Assembly (NCBI GenBank): GCA_964521425.1
Contig: CAZFRO010000001.1
Location: 124,001-188,000, forward strand
DNA from: Joyebacterum sp964521425
Lineage (GTDB): Bacteria; Joyebacterota; Joyebacteria; Joyebacterales; Joyebacteraceae
Direction: 5' to 3'
DNA: 64,000 nucleotides
Below the pieces are notes generated by a model that was not told the DNA's origin, did not search any database, and worked only from the letters and a program-made list of their open reading frames with translations. Shown in pieces: positions 43,593-53,161 of the stretch. Position 1 is the stretch's first letter, and the number at the start of each line of letters is the position of its first letter. The translations under genes were made by a program, and so were the position numbers.

Positions 43593-45826
43593 ATGAACCG
43601 GACTGATCAAGTGCTGCTCGGGGCGGCGCTCGTGTGCGTCGTCGCACTCGTTCCCCTCCAGAGCTTCGCGATTGAGCGAGAGATCAAGATCCCTGAGCGG
43701 ATTCCGCTCGTCACGACGCCCATCGTCATTGATGGCGTCATCGACGAGGACGCGTGGGCGGGCGCTCTTGTGATGGGTGTCAACAACGAGGTGAGGCCTG
43801 GCAACAACATCCCGGCACCTGTCAGAACCGACATGCTCCTGGCGTACGACGAGGACAACTTCTACGTGGCGTTTAGGGCGTTCGACCCGGACCCGGCGCA
43901 GATCTACGCCCACCTCTGCGATCACGATCACATGTGGAGCGACGAGTGGGTCGTCGTCGGCATCGATACATACAACGACCAGCGTGGCGGCTATGAGTTC
44001 GCCTGCAACCCGCTCGGCATCCAGGGCGATACGGCAAGCGGCGTTCACGGTGAGGGCAATGCGTGGGATGCCATCTGGAACTCAGCCGGACAGATATTCG
44101 ACTGGGGTACAGCGTCGAGATGGCCATCCCGTTCAAGGCGATCCGTTTCCAGTCGATCGACGGTGACCAGGTCTGGGGCGTAGACGCCGTTCGCAGCTAT
44201 CCCCGCGACGTGAGGCACCACATCAGCCTTTACCCGCGGAACCGCGACGACAACTGCTACCGCTGTCAGATGGACAAGCTCATCGGGTTCGCGGGTGCGG
44301 CGTCAGGCAGGAACATCGAGATCGATCCGACCATCTCGGCTGTTGGCACGCAGCTCCGTCAGGGTTTTCCTGACGGCGATTTCGGCGAGGTCGATGACAA
44401 GTACGAGGCCGGCGTCACGGCGCGGTGGGGGATCACGCCAAACGTGATGTTCGCCGGGACCGTCAATCCCGACTTCTCGCAGGTCGAGGCCGACGCCTTC
44501 CAGCTGGATGTGAACACGCAGTACGCGCTCTACTACGAGGAGAAGCGACCGTTCTTCCTTGAGAGCGCGGGGGTCTTCGGCAGCTTCTACTCCCGGTCGG
44601 TGGCGGAGCCGCTCTGGGGCGCAAAGCTCACAGGCAAGACGGGAAGCAACGCCTTCGGCGTCCTCGTCGCCCGGGACGAGATCACGAACATCGTTGCATC
44701 GGGCAGTCGGCACTCAAGCTCGCATCAGCTGGATCTCGAGTCGACGGCCACCGTCGTCCGCTACCAGCGCGACATCGGTGACATGTCGACGGTGAACGTC
44801 TACTACAACGGGCGTGAGGCGGACGGTTATCACAACCGTGTCGCCGGGCTTGACGCGCGTTTCTGGCTAACCGAGACCTTGAACCTCGGTGTGGAGGGAG
44901 GGGTGTCGTACACGCTCTATCCGGAGAGCGTCACGAGTGGCACGGACCTTCCCAGCGGGGAGTTCAACGACACAGGGTACGAGATACGTGTCGGCAACTT
45001 CACGAGCGGACTTGACGTCTACGCGAACTACTCCAACACCGGCGACGGCGTGCAGACCGACCTCGCGTTCATGCCGCGTGTCGGCTACGAGCACTTGGAG
45101 GCCGGCGCAGGCCACACATGGCAGCGCGGGTCGGGAAGCTGGTGGACGTCCTTGAATCTTGGCAGTGGATACACCTATGAGGCCTACCAGGACGGCACGC
45201 CGCGGGCTCGCGGGTACAACCTGTGGATAAACTATGACGGCCCGAAGCAGGCCGATGCAAACATCTACGGCTGGGTTGGCAAGCGTGAGTACGCCGGTGA
45301 GGACTTCGATACATGGAGTGTGCAGGGCGACGCCAGTCTCTGGCCGAACGGTTCGCTCCTCCTCGCGATGAACGCGGAGTACGGTGAGTCGATCGACTAT
45401 GCGAACGCGCAGACTGGGCGAGAGCTGACCCTCAGGCCGTATGTCGAATTCAAGCTCGGGCGTGGTCTCTCGGCGAGTGTGGGGCACACGTACGAGCAGT
45501 TCGATGTTGACGACGGCAGGCTCTATGCGGCCAACGTCACGTTCCTGAGAACCGTCTACCAGTTCACGCGCAGAGCGTTCGTCCGCGCGATCGTGCAGTC
45601 GGAGGCGTACGACTACGAGTCCGACAACTACCCCGACGATCACCCGCACGCGGTCGACTCGGAGGAACGCACACTGGCGGCACAGCTTCTCTTCTCGTAC
45701 AAGATCAATCCCCAGACCGTCTTCTTCCTCGGCTACTCGGACGGTCACTTCGGGAATCAGGATATAGAGCTCACTCAATACGAGCGGACGTTCTTCGCGA
45801 AAATCGGTTATGCGTGGGTAATGTAG
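43593..45826 (+). pseudogene. DUF5916-family outer-membrane protein, interrupted by a one-base frameshift
   Basis: Two overlapping frames form one gene. The 5' part (43593 to about 44105) codes for a signal peptide and a CBM9-like domain (PIVIDGVIDEDAW, DNFYVAFRAFDPDP, WDAIWNSAGQIFDW). The 3' part continues in the next frame from GYSVEMAIPFKAIRFQ to the end at 45826 and is a beta-barrel (EKRPFFLES, YSRSV, C-terminal YERTFFAKIGYAWVM). The break falls in a GGGG run (44104-44107); one extra G restores W-G-Y-S-V. The whole reading would be about 744 residues. It could be a sequencing error, a recent mutation or, less likely, real frameshifting. Confidence 0.8.
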
Positions 45827-45855
45827 CAGCGGACACCACCTCACATGCTCGCATC

Positions 45856-45884
45856 TTGACTCATAGTCGGGATTGTGTTACAAT
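45856..45884 (+). promoter_or_regulatory. Sigma-70 promoter of the candidate selenoprotein gene
   Basis: TTGACT (45856-45861) and TACAAT (45879-45884) are spaced by 17 bases. A transcript would start near 45891 and carry an untranslated leader of about 112 bases before the GTG at 46004. Confidence 0.7.
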
Positions 45885-46003
45885 CATTCACCTAGCGTAG
45901 GGGTCTGCTCTGCCCAATCGGATCAGTTGTAGAGCGATCTGACACTACAGATGTCGGTCGACAATGTGGCGCGTGAGCGCCCGCTATCCGAGGAGGTAGG
46001 GCA

Positions 46004-47026
46004 GTGTCCAGACAGACGCTTCTCGTTGTACTACTACTCGCCGTTCTCACCTTCACTGCCCATGCGGCAGACAAGGTCGTCCTCTACGAGCATTTCACAG
46101 CCAGCTGGTGAAGCAGCTGTCCAGCCGCCGCAGTTGCGGTGGATAATTGGCAGCGGGGACACACGAACGAAGAGATCACGCTTGTGCAGTTCAACTTCGG
46201 AGACGCGTACTGGGATCCGCGCGGCGACTACTACGGCATCGTGAGCATGCCGACCATCGGGGGCGACGGACTCTCCGATGTCTGGCCGACATCGTGGCTG
46301 GAGGATGACTATCAGGCGCACGCCGCCGGAACCTCACCTCTCAGGATCTCTCTCACAGAGAACGGCGTGGGCGATTTCACGGCCCACATCGTGGCCGAGT
46401 CGGCTGTGACCGGCGCCAGGTTCGCGATGGTTGCCGTGGAAGACAGCTACGTCTCGGCGTACGGCGGCGGGACATCGCACCTTGTCCATCATGTGAAGTT
46501 GTTCCTCACCGCCGTCACCGGGGATGCATTCGAACTGGCGGCAGGGGAGAGTCTGGACATCAACAAGACGTTCGCGATTGACCCATCGTGGAACTACGAG
46601 GACATGGGTGTCGCCTGCTGGGTGCAGAAGTCCGGAGGGACGGACCCGAGTCCGGCGCCTCTCAGCCTTCCGATCAGGAACCAGGTTCTTCAGTCGGCCT
46701 ACATCGACGCGACGGCCACATCGGTGGCCGGCCCGCATGGTGAGGCCCGGATGGCCCTCCTGGCGCCGAGCCCGAATCCGTTTTCCGATGAGTCGCAGGT
46801 CTCGTTCGTCCTGCCTGAGACGGGCACGGCGTCACTCGAGGTCTTCGACGTCACGGGGCGTCGCGTAGCAGTCCTCGTCGACGCGGTTCTCCCCGCGGGA
46901 ATCCACCGTGCTTCCTGGGATGGTCGTGACTCCGGCGGTACCGACTGCTCGACTGGAATCTACTTCGCGCGGCTTGTGTACCAGGGTTCGGAGACCGCGT
47001 ACCAGAAGGTAGCGAAGATGCACTAG
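46004..47026 (+). CDS. Candidate selenoprotein: secreted thioredoxin-fold (Omp28-like) protein with in-frame TGA
   Basis: GTG 46004 follows AGGAGG by seven bases and opens a frame with a signal peptide (about 1-22, ending TAHAA) and a thioredoxin-like start: KVVLYEHFTASW. Codon 36 is TGA (46109-46111), then SSCPAAA. Replacing the stop by Sec gives W-U-x-x-C, the thioredoxin motif WCxxC, with the resolving Cys39 kept. The same frame runs on for 304 codons to 47026, including a C-terminal FlgD/T9SS-like module (SPNPFSDESQVSF, VTGRRVAVL, STGIYFARLVY). A hairpin lies right after the TGA. Without recoding only 35 residues are made, or translation would have to restart at GTG 46139, without a signal. 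A Cys to TGA mutation remains possible. Confidence 0.7.
46109..46142 (+). promoter_or_regulatory. In-frame TGA and putative SECIS hairpin
   Basis: The TGA is at 46109-46111. A 7-bp stem CCGCCGC (46125-46131) and GCGGTGG (46136-46142), with one G-U pair, encloses the loop AGTT. The loop lies 20 bases after the TGA and has G at its second position, matching the general bacterial SECIS rules as I recall them (G among the first two loop bases, loop 16-37 bases after the UGA). A second possible fold pairs 46113-46119 with 46131-46137. No SelB, tRNA-Sec or SelA gene is in the window. Confidence 0.5.
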
Positions 47027-47595
47027 GCTGCGAGTCTCTCAGCCGTTTCGTCCGCGAGCTTCATGAGGTCATCGCGCTCTTTCGATGCGCCAGGCCCGCT
47101 GACGCCGCAACCGCGGATGAGAGTGCTCTCGGCGAAGCCGTAGTAGCTGAAGAAGTCCCGGAATTTCGGGAAGATGTCATCGAAGGCGTCCTCAGCATCT
47201 GCCGCCTGGGTCAGGACGAAGACTAGTTTCTTCCCTGGCTCAAGGCGGCTTGCTGTTTTGGATACGAGGAAGTCGGGGCCGAGATATGAGTACGTGCGGT
47301 CGATGAAGCACTTGAGCTGGCCCGATACGCTCCCGTAGTAGACCGGCGAGGCCATGACCAGCACGTCGCACTCCCTGATTGAATCGAGCACGGGCTCGAG
47401 ATCATCCTTCTCCACGCATCTGTCCAGTGTGCTCTTGCACGCGTTGCATCCCTGACATCCCCTGTAGTTCAGATCGTTCAGCAGGAACGTCTGGACCTCG
47501 GCGCCGAGTTCCTGAGCCTTCCCACAGAACCGCTTCGCCAACGTCGCGCTGTTTCCATTCGCCTTGGCGCTTCCGAGCACGCACGTGATCTTCAT
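47023..47595 (-). CDS. Iron-sulfur flavoprotein (NADPH-dependent FMN reductase fold)
   Basis: The 190-residue protein has the flavodoxin-like fold: N-terminal MKITCVLGSAKANGNSATLAK for FMN phosphate binding and the segment MASPVYYGSVSGQLKCFIDR. Cys47, Cys50, Cys53 and Cys60 form the CX2CX2CX6C arrangement of iron-sulfur flavoproteins (Isf), which binds a 4Fe-4S cluster; Isf from Methanosarcina is the known member. It may pass electrons from ferredoxin to an unknown acceptor. AGGAGGA precedes the ATG. It is the second gene of a minus-strand pair after the PaaK-like gene, with nine bases between them. Confidence 0.86.
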   Translation of the reverse strand: MKITCVLGSAKANGNSATLAKRFCGKAQELGAEVQTFLLNDLNYRGCQGCNACKSTLDRCVEKDDLEPVLDSIRECDVLVMASPVYYGSVSGQLKCFIDRTYSYLGPDFLVSKTASRLEPGKKLVFVLTQAADAEDAFDDIFPKFRDFFSYYGFAESTLIRGCGVSGPGASKERDDLMKLADETAERLAA

Positions 47596-47604
47596 CTGTT
47601 CCTC

Positions 47605-49056
47605 CTATGCATGATTATCGCTTGGGTCCTGGGGCGGGGTCGCACGACCGAAACCGTTGTTTCCGGGCAGCGGCACTGTCGAGATGACTCGACGGAACTT
47701 GCCGAGAGGGGAGAGGGGAATCTCATCGACGCGCTCGAGCGTGATCCTCACGCCATTGCCGAGTCGCTTCGTGAGATAGTCCATCAGAAGCGCAACCTCT
47801 GCTGCGATTAGAGGATGGTCTGTCTCGAGTTTGATGTGGATAGCGGAGGGCTCACTCTGAAGAACCTGCGCCTTTCGGATTCCTGTTATGCAGCCGTACC
47901 CGCTCAAGAGGAAGAGCGGAGGCAACAGCCGTCCATCGGGAAGGACGAGTATGTCCTCCTCCCTCGTGGTGAGATCCTCGAACAGAGGGTGGCTGCGCCC
48001 ACACGAGCACGGCGTCTCTGAGATCGTGCCGATGTCGCCACACGCGTATCTGATGAGGGGTGTCGCCCGATTGTGGAGGCTCGTAGCCACGATCCTCCCG
48101 GAGTCTCCGCTCGGAAGCCGTTGACCGTCTCCGTCTACGATCTCCGTAACCCCGTACTCCTCGAAGATGTGGAGTCCGTCGTGTTGCTCGCACTCCGCCG
48201 CGAAGAGAGTCCGCTCGGCTGACCCATACGCATCAAATGTCTCGCACTGGAAGCGCTCCTCGATGAAGCTGCGCACGGGTGGCAACAACGGTTCGCCGGT
48301 AAGCGTCACAACTCTGAAGCTCAGATCCTCACCTGCGTCTTTCAGGAGCCTCGCGAGAATGTAGGCGGATGACGGATAGGCCTCAAGCACGGCTATGCGT
48401 CTTCGCCTGAGTTCCCGTGCATAGGAACTGATGTTGTCTGGGCGCAGGTGCAGAGTGGATAGAAGGAGCTGCCTTCGTGCACTGTTGTATCGCCAGAACG
48501 GCGGCTTCGTCTGCGTAAGCGGCACAGTCGGCCGTCCCATCAGTGTGGCAAACGGCTCGCGGGGACCTATGCCCGCCCACTGGTGGAAGCGGTGCATGCA
48601 CGCATTGTTGAAGACCTCAACACCTCGGTCCCAGAAGATAGTGATGGGGGCGCCCGTCGTTCCCGACGTCGCCACCTGTCGAAGGGACCTGCCCTTGACG
48701 GTTGATGAGAGCATGCGTTCGCCGTGCTCCCGTATGTCCTCCCTCGTGAGCACGGGGAGCTTCGTGAGGTCATCCATTGTCTCAACGTCGGAGGGCCTGA
48801 GATGTAGCGAGTCCATCAGCTCCCGGTAGTATGGCACCGTCTCGTACGCGTAGAGAATGAGTCCCTTGAGCTTCTCATCCTGCCATTCACGGAGCCGCGT
48901 CAGATCATAGCGCTCGGTCTCCTTGAGCACGCGCTTCGCGGCCTCAAGATCGGGCCCGCTTCGGCGCCTGAGCACTTGCCAGCCGTACACGGAGACGAGT
49001 GCGTTCTGAAGTGGGAGTGGGATGCGCGCGTAAAGACGCTCGTTGTGGAGCTTCAT
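47605..49056 (-). CDS. PaaK/CapK-family adenylate-forming ligase
   Basis: The 483-residue protein resembles phenylacetate-CoA ligase and the CapK group. Features are LKGLILYAYETVPYYRELMD near the N-terminus, the phosphate-binding loop VATSGTTGAP (about 130-139), FDAYGSAERTLFAAEC for nucleotide binding, and the hinge region with RYACGDIGTI. CapK-type members act in polysaccharide or peptide modification. The acid substrate cannot be told. A promoter candidate lies on the minus strand at 49194-49223, giving a leader of about 130 bases. It is probably cotranscribed with the flavoprotein gene. Confidence 0.85.
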   Translation of the reverse strand: MKLHNERLYARIPLPLQNALVSVYGWQVLRRRSGPDLEAAKRVLKETERYDLTRLREWQDEKLKGLILYAYETVPYYRELMDSLHLRPSDVETMDDLTKLPVLTREDIREHGERMLSSTVKGRSLRQVATSGTTGAPITIFWDRGVEVFNNACMHRFHQWAGIGPREPFATLMGRPTVPLTQTKPPFWRYNSARRQLLLSTLHLRPDNISSYARELRRRRIAVLEAYPSSAYILARLLKDAGEDLSFRVVTLTGEPLLPPVRSFIEERFQCETFDAYGSAERTLFAAECEQHDGLHIFEEYGVTEIVDGDGQRLPSGDSGRIVATSLHNRATPLIRYACGDIGTISETPCSCGRSHPLFEDLTTREEDILVLPDGRLLPPLFLLSGYGCITGIRKAQVLQSEPSAIHIKLETDHPLIAAEVALLMDYLTKRLGNGVRITLERVDEIPLSPLGKFRRVISTVPLPGNNGFGRATPPQDPSDNHA

Positions 49057-49193
49057 GGTCCGTCCGATCCTCGTCGGTAGAGCGTCTTGATAGGTTCCCA
49101 GCTAGTACCTTCAACCGGGCAGTCGCAGTTGCGGCATCCACCGTCGGGAGCCGGATTGCAGGCGTCCAGGCAGCGTCGTCGCAGACTTCAGGG

Positions 49194-49223
49194 AACCTAT
49201 CAATCATGTTGGTGTTTGTCAAG
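49194..49223 (-). promoter_or_regulatory. Candidate promoter of the PaaK-like/flavoprotein pair
   Basis: On the minus strand TTGACA (49223-49218) is followed after 18 bases by TAGGTT (49199-49194). The -35 box is perfect and the -10 box weak. Confidence 0.5.
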
Positions 49224-49295
49224 TGGCACGACTCCTAGAGCGACATGAGGGCCGAGCCGACCGCGGCATTTCCTGCCGGCTGCGCCCCTTCTGTC

Positions 49296-49324
49296 TTGAA
49301 GACCGGGCCTCTCTCCGGTATCCT
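49296..49324 (+). promoter_or_regulatory. Candidate promoter of the xanthine dehydrogenase operon
   Basis: TTGAAG (49296-49301) and TATCCT (49319-49324) are 17 bases apart, each matching four of six consensus bases. A dyad ACCGG-N8-CCGGT spans the spacer and could be an operator. Both claims rest on sequence inspection only. Confidence 0.4.
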
Positions 49325-49428
49325 GCGAGTTGCTGGGTGACTTCTTGAGATCTTGCGGTCACCCTGCTGGCACCTGCAGGCAGTGTTTCCATCGGTGCGT
49401 ATGCGTTCACGTGAACTCGGGGGAATCG

Positions 49429-50292
49429 ATGCTGGATCTAAGAGCGCTTGAGAGCGCCCGGAGTGCGGAGGACGCCGTGAGGCTCTTCTCTGAAGCCGAC
49501 GGAAGATGCCTCTACATCGCAGGTGGGACGATAGTCGTTCACAAGAAAGGCCCCCAGGCGGATCTGCTCGTTGATCTGACCACCGCAGGCCTGGACTACA
49601 TCAGAACGACCGAAGATGGCTCCATTCGGATAGGAGCTGCGACCAGGATCGCGGACCTCAAGCGCTCCGAGACGGTAGCGGGGGTGGGAGATGGTGTGCT
49701 TGCAGAAGCCGCTTCGAGCGTCGCGAACCATACCATACGCAATCTTGCCACGATCGGTGGGAACATCGTCTCGTGGCATTTCCCCACCGACCTCCCGGCA
49801 CCGCTTCTCGTGCTCGACGCGGGGCTAACGCTGTTTGGGCCTGAGGGGGAGCGGGAGCTCACATTGAGCGACTTCTTCGCGCGCAGGAGAGAGGTTTTCA
49901 AGAGCGGTGACCTGGTGGCAGAGATCCGCATTCCATCAAGCCCGGGCTTAAGCGCCGCGTTTGAGAAGGTAGGCAGGAAGCGGCTGGATGTATCAATCGT
50001 CAATGCGGCTGCCGCCCTGGCAATGGACGGGGACACCATCACGTTCGCCCGAATAGCCACGAATGGTCTCGGAGGCCCGCCATCAAGGGCGACGGATGCC
50101 GAGGCGTTTCTTGCGGGGACGAGTGCGAGCGACGGGAGTATCCGCGAAGCCGCACGGCTGGCGGTCGCTTCCCTTGGGGCCAGAGATGATCACAGGGCGT
50201 CGGCCGACTACAGGTTCAAGATCGCGGAGGTCGCGATCAGGCGGGCGCTCGAGCGTGCGACCGGCGTGACACGAAGCGCGGAGATCCAATGA
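49429..50292 (+). CDS. Xanthine dehydrogenase family FAD-binding subunit
   Basis: The subunit passes electrons from the Fe-S clusters through FAD. ATG 49429 follows a GGGGGA site and gives 287 residues; an in-frame GTG at 49411 is possible. The FAD-binding fold is shown by YIAGGTIVVHKKGP for the pyrophosphate and by HTIRNLATIGGNIVSWHFPTDLPAPLLVLDA. CO dehydrogenase FAD C-terminal domain follows (about 170-280). It overlaps the next gene by four bases (ATGA), so the two are translationally coupled. Confidence 0.9.
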   Translation: MLDLRALESARSAEDAVRLFSEADGRCLYIAGGTIVVHKKGPQADLLVDLTTAGLDYIRTTEDGSIRIGAATRIADLKRSETVAGVGDGVLAEAASSVANHTIRNLATIGGNIVSWHFPTDLPAPLLVLDAGLTLFGPEGERELTLSDFFARRREVFKSGDLVAEIRIPSSPGLSAAFEKVGRKRLDVSIVNAAAALAMDGDTITFARIATNGLGGPPSRATDAEAFLAGTSASDGSIREAARLAVASLGARDDHRASADYRFKIAEVAIRRALERATGVTRSAEIQ

Positions 50293-53108
50293 AGATAAGA
50301 CTCACGATAAACGGAGAAGAAAGAACGCTTCGGATCGAGCCTGGCGACATCCTTCTGGACACGCTGAGGCAGCACGGCTACATGGGCGTCAAGGCCGGCT
50401 GCCGTTCCGGCAACTGCGGAACCTGCACCGTGCTTCTCGATGGTCGACCGGTTCCCTCGTGCACCGTTCTAGCGGCTCGAGTTGACGGTTGTGAGGTGAT
50501 GACCATCGAGGGTCTGGGAGATCCTTCGTCACCGCATCCACTTCAGTCCGAGTTCCTGAAGAGGGGCTCCGCGCAATGCGCCTACTGCATGCAGGGCATG
50601 CTCCTTTCCGGGAAGGCGCTTCTGGACGAGAATCCGGATCCGACGGAGGGCGAGATACGGGAGGGGCTCACGGGCAATCTCTGCAGGTGCACGGGCTACG
50701 TGAAGGCTGTCGAGGCGATCGAGGCGGTGGCTGGGCACTCGGGTGATGCCGGCTCGGTTGAGGCAATCGACCCTGCCGATGCGGATAAGATCGCGGTCGG
50801 TCACAGGGTAGAGAAGGTCGAGGGGATAGGCCTTCTGTCCGGACGGGCGCGCTACACCGACGACTTCGTGCAAGCCGGAATGCTCTATGGTCGAATCAAG
50901 CCGAGCCCTCACGCACACGCTCGCCTGAAGTCGATCGATGTATCGAAGGCGCTTGCGCTGGATGGTGTCGAGTCCGTTCTCACCTACAAGGATGTTCCCA
51001 GGGTGATGTTCTCCACGGCCGGGCAGAACTGCCCGGAGCCATCACCGTACGACGCCGTCATGCTGGATGAGAAGGTCCGCTACGTGGGCGATCGTGTGGC
51101 TGTCGTCGCAGCGACGACACCCGAGCTTGCCAGGAAGGCATGCGATCTCATCGATGTCGAGTACGAGGTACTTGATGCGATTCTCGATCCCCGCCAGGCG
51201 ATGGAGCCCGGCGCACCGGTCATTCACGATGAGACGGATGCGACCGGAATTGAGGATGCTTCCCGAAACCTCGCCGGACGAGTCGAGGCGGAGGTGGGGG
51301 ACGTTGAGGAAGGACTTGCTCAGGCCGACCGCGTCTTCGAGAACGAGTACGATGTCCAGTACGTCCAGGGGACGCCGACTGAGCCTCACATCACGATGTC
51401 GTACCTCGACGAGAAGGACCGCCTCGTTGTTGTGACGAGCACGCAGGTGCCCTTCCACGCACGTCGGATAGTAGCTCGCGTCAATGAGATACCCCTTCAC
51501 CGTGTGCGCGTCATCAAGCCACGCATCGGAGGCGCCTTCGGGGCGAAGCAGGAGGTGGTGCTTGAGGACGTCTGTTCCGCTCTGACCCTCGCGACAGGCA
51601 AGCCTGTGAAGATGCGGCTCGACAGGGACGAGGAACTCGCCGCCAGCAGAACGCGACACCCGCAGAGCATTCGTGTTCGGACCGGCGTGATGAACGACGG
51701 GACGCTTTCGGCGATAGAGATGACGGCTCTTGTGAACACGGGTGCTTACGGCTCTCACTCGACCACCGTTCCATCCAACACCGGGAGCAAGAGCATCCCG
51801 CTCTACCGCGCCCCGAACCTCAAGTTCGTTGCCGAGGCAGTCTACACGAACCTGCCGATTGCCGGCGCGCTCAGAGGCTATGGAGCGCCGCAGGGCTACT
51901 TCGCAATGGACATGCACATGGAAGAGGTCGCGATCGCTCTCGGAAGGGACTCCGTCGAGTTCCGGCTCTCGAACGCCATACGCAAGGGTGACTACGATCC
52001 GATCGCCGAAAAACTGGGTGAGGGCAAGTCCGGTTTCAGGCGCCTCATACGCACGAACGGTCTTGTCGAGTGCTGGGACCGTGTGAAGGAAACGTGCGGG
52101 TGGGACGACTGGCAGGCATCGCTCCAAGAGGGTAGGACATGGCGACCTGGTTCCAGGCCGTGGACCCGGCGCGCGAAGGGAGTCTCCTTTGCGATGCACG
52201 GAAGCGGGATCCCCGGCGATGACATGGGTGCCGCGACGATCAAGTCAAACGAGGATGGATCGTTCAACCTGCTCGTCGGAGCGACCGATCTGGGGACCGG
52301 GAGCGACACGATCCTCTCCCAGATTGCGGCCGAGGTTCTCGGTGTGACGACCGACAAGGTCGTGGTCTACTCGTCGGATACGGACAGGACGCCGTTCGAC
52401 GTTGGAGCATACGCATCGAGCACCACGTACGTAACCGGTCAGGCCGTCATCAAGGCCGCTGAACACGTACGGGACCGGCTCCTCTACCATGCGTCGAAGG
52501 TCCTTGGTGAGGACGCGGGCAGTCTGGAGTGCATTGCGGGGGTCGTCAGGGCGCGATCCGGGAAGAGTGTGCCCTTGGCCGAGGTTACATCGACGGCAAT
52601 GTACGGGGAAGAGAAGGAGCAGATCGCATTCACAGCATCGAACATGACCTTCGAGTGCCCGCCGCCGTTCGCAGCGGCATGCACGGAGCTTGAGGTCGAC
52701 ATGGAGACCGGTCGAATCGATGTTCTTGATTTCACCTGCGCCATCGATCTCGGCGCTGCCATCAACCCGACACTGTCGGAGGGGCAGATCGAAGGTGGTG
52801 TCGTGATGGGTCTCGGATATGCGCTCTCTGAGGAGATGCTGTTCGACAAGCGGGGCAGGATGCGAAACGCTGATCTCCTCGACTACAAGATTTTCTCATC
52901 GATAGACACACCGAGGGTCAAGGCGATCCTGGTCCGCACGGATGAACCGACCGGACCGTTCGGAGCCAAGAGCGTCTCGGAGATCCCCGTCGACGTCGTG
53001 GCCCCTGCGATAGGAAACGCACTCTACGGCGCCATCGGTGTGAGGCTCAGGAGCATTCCATTCACGCCGGAGCGCGTGCTCAAGGCGATAGGGACTCTCG
53101 AACGCTAG
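50289..53108 (+). CDS. Xanthine dehydrogenase family: fused 2Fe-2S and molybdopterin-binding subunit
   Basis: The 939-residue protein joins two subunits that are often separate. The plant-type 2Fe-2S domain has Cys38, Cys43, Cys46 and Cys58, and the second 2Fe-2S domain has Cys97, Cys100, Cys132 and Cys134. After a linker (about 145-165) the molybdopterin subunit follows, with HAHARLKSIDV, GGAFGAKQE, ALRGYGAPQ and a C-terminal GAKSVSEIPV segment whose Glu corresponds to the catalytic Glu of the family. It hydroxylates purines or related heterocycles. The deaminase downstream supports xanthine as substrate. Confidence 0.9.
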   Translation: MKIRLTINGEERTLRIEPGDILLDTLRQHGYMGVKAGCRSGNCGTCTVLLDGRPVPSCTVLAARVDGCEVMTIEGLGDPSSPHPLQSEFLKRGSAQCAYCMQGMLLSGKALLDENPDPTEGEIREGLTGNLCRCTGYVKAVEAIEAVAGHSGDAGSVEAIDPADADKIAVGHRVEKVEGIGLLSGRARYTDDFVQAGMLYGRIKPSPHAHARLKSIDVSKALALDGVESVLTYKDVPRVMFSTAGQNCPEPSPYDAVMLDEKVRYVGDRVAVVAATTPELARKACDLIDVEYEVLDAILDPRQAMEPGAPVIHDETDATGIEDASRNLAGRVEAEVGDVEEGLAQADRVFENEYDVQYVQGTPTEPHITMSYLDEKDRLVVVTSTQVPFHARRIVARVNEIPLHRVRVIKPRIGGAFGAKQEVVLEDVCSALTLATGKPVKMRLDRDEELAASRTRHPQSIRVRTGVMNDGTLSAIEMTALVNTGAYGSHSTTVPSNTGSKSIPLYRAPNLKFVAEAVYTNLPIAGALRGYGAPQGYFAMDMHMEEVAIALGRDSVEFRLSNAIRKGDYDPIAEKLGEGKSGFRRLIRTNGLVECWDRVKETCGWDDWQASLQEGRTWRPGSRPWTRRAKGVSFAMHGSGIPGDDMGAATIKSNEDGSFNLLVGATDLGTGSDTILSQIAAEVLGVTTDKVVVYSSDTDRTPFDVGAYASSTTYVTGQAVIKAAEHVRDRLLYHASKVLGEDAGSLECIAGVVRARSGKSVPLAEVTSTAMYGEEKEQIAFTASNMTFECPPPFAAACTELEVDMETGRIDVLDFTCAIDLGAAINPTLSEGQIEGGVVMGLGYALSEEMLFDKRGRMRNADLLDYKIFSSIDTPRVKAILVRTDEPTGPFGAKSVSEIPVDVVAPAIGNALYGAIGVRLRSIPFTPERVLKAIGTLER

Positions 53109-53161
53109 AGCCCGGTACCCGGGAAACATGGCGCCGGACGCATCGGCGACGCGGAGGCCAA

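Larger units (their letters stand above)
49057..49428. other. Intergenic region between divergent operons
   Basis: This 372-base stretch separates the minus-strand ligase/flavoprotein pair from the xanthine dehydrogenase operon. It holds the two promoter candidates listed separately and a short dyad ACCGG/CCGGT (49302-49306, 49315-49319). I saw no open frame with coding character and no recognisable riboswitch. Confidence 0.6.

Noticed and set aside
44063..45826. Treating the 3' part of the DUF5916 gene as an independent gene
   Set aside because: It begins inside the family domain, has no signal peptide or ribosome binding site, and joins the upstream frame at a G run.
49057..49428. A riboswitch (purine or molybdenum cofactor) ahead of the xanthine dehydrogenase operon
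   Set aside because: I looked for the three-way-junction pattern of purine riboswitches and for long paired arms and found only one small dyad.
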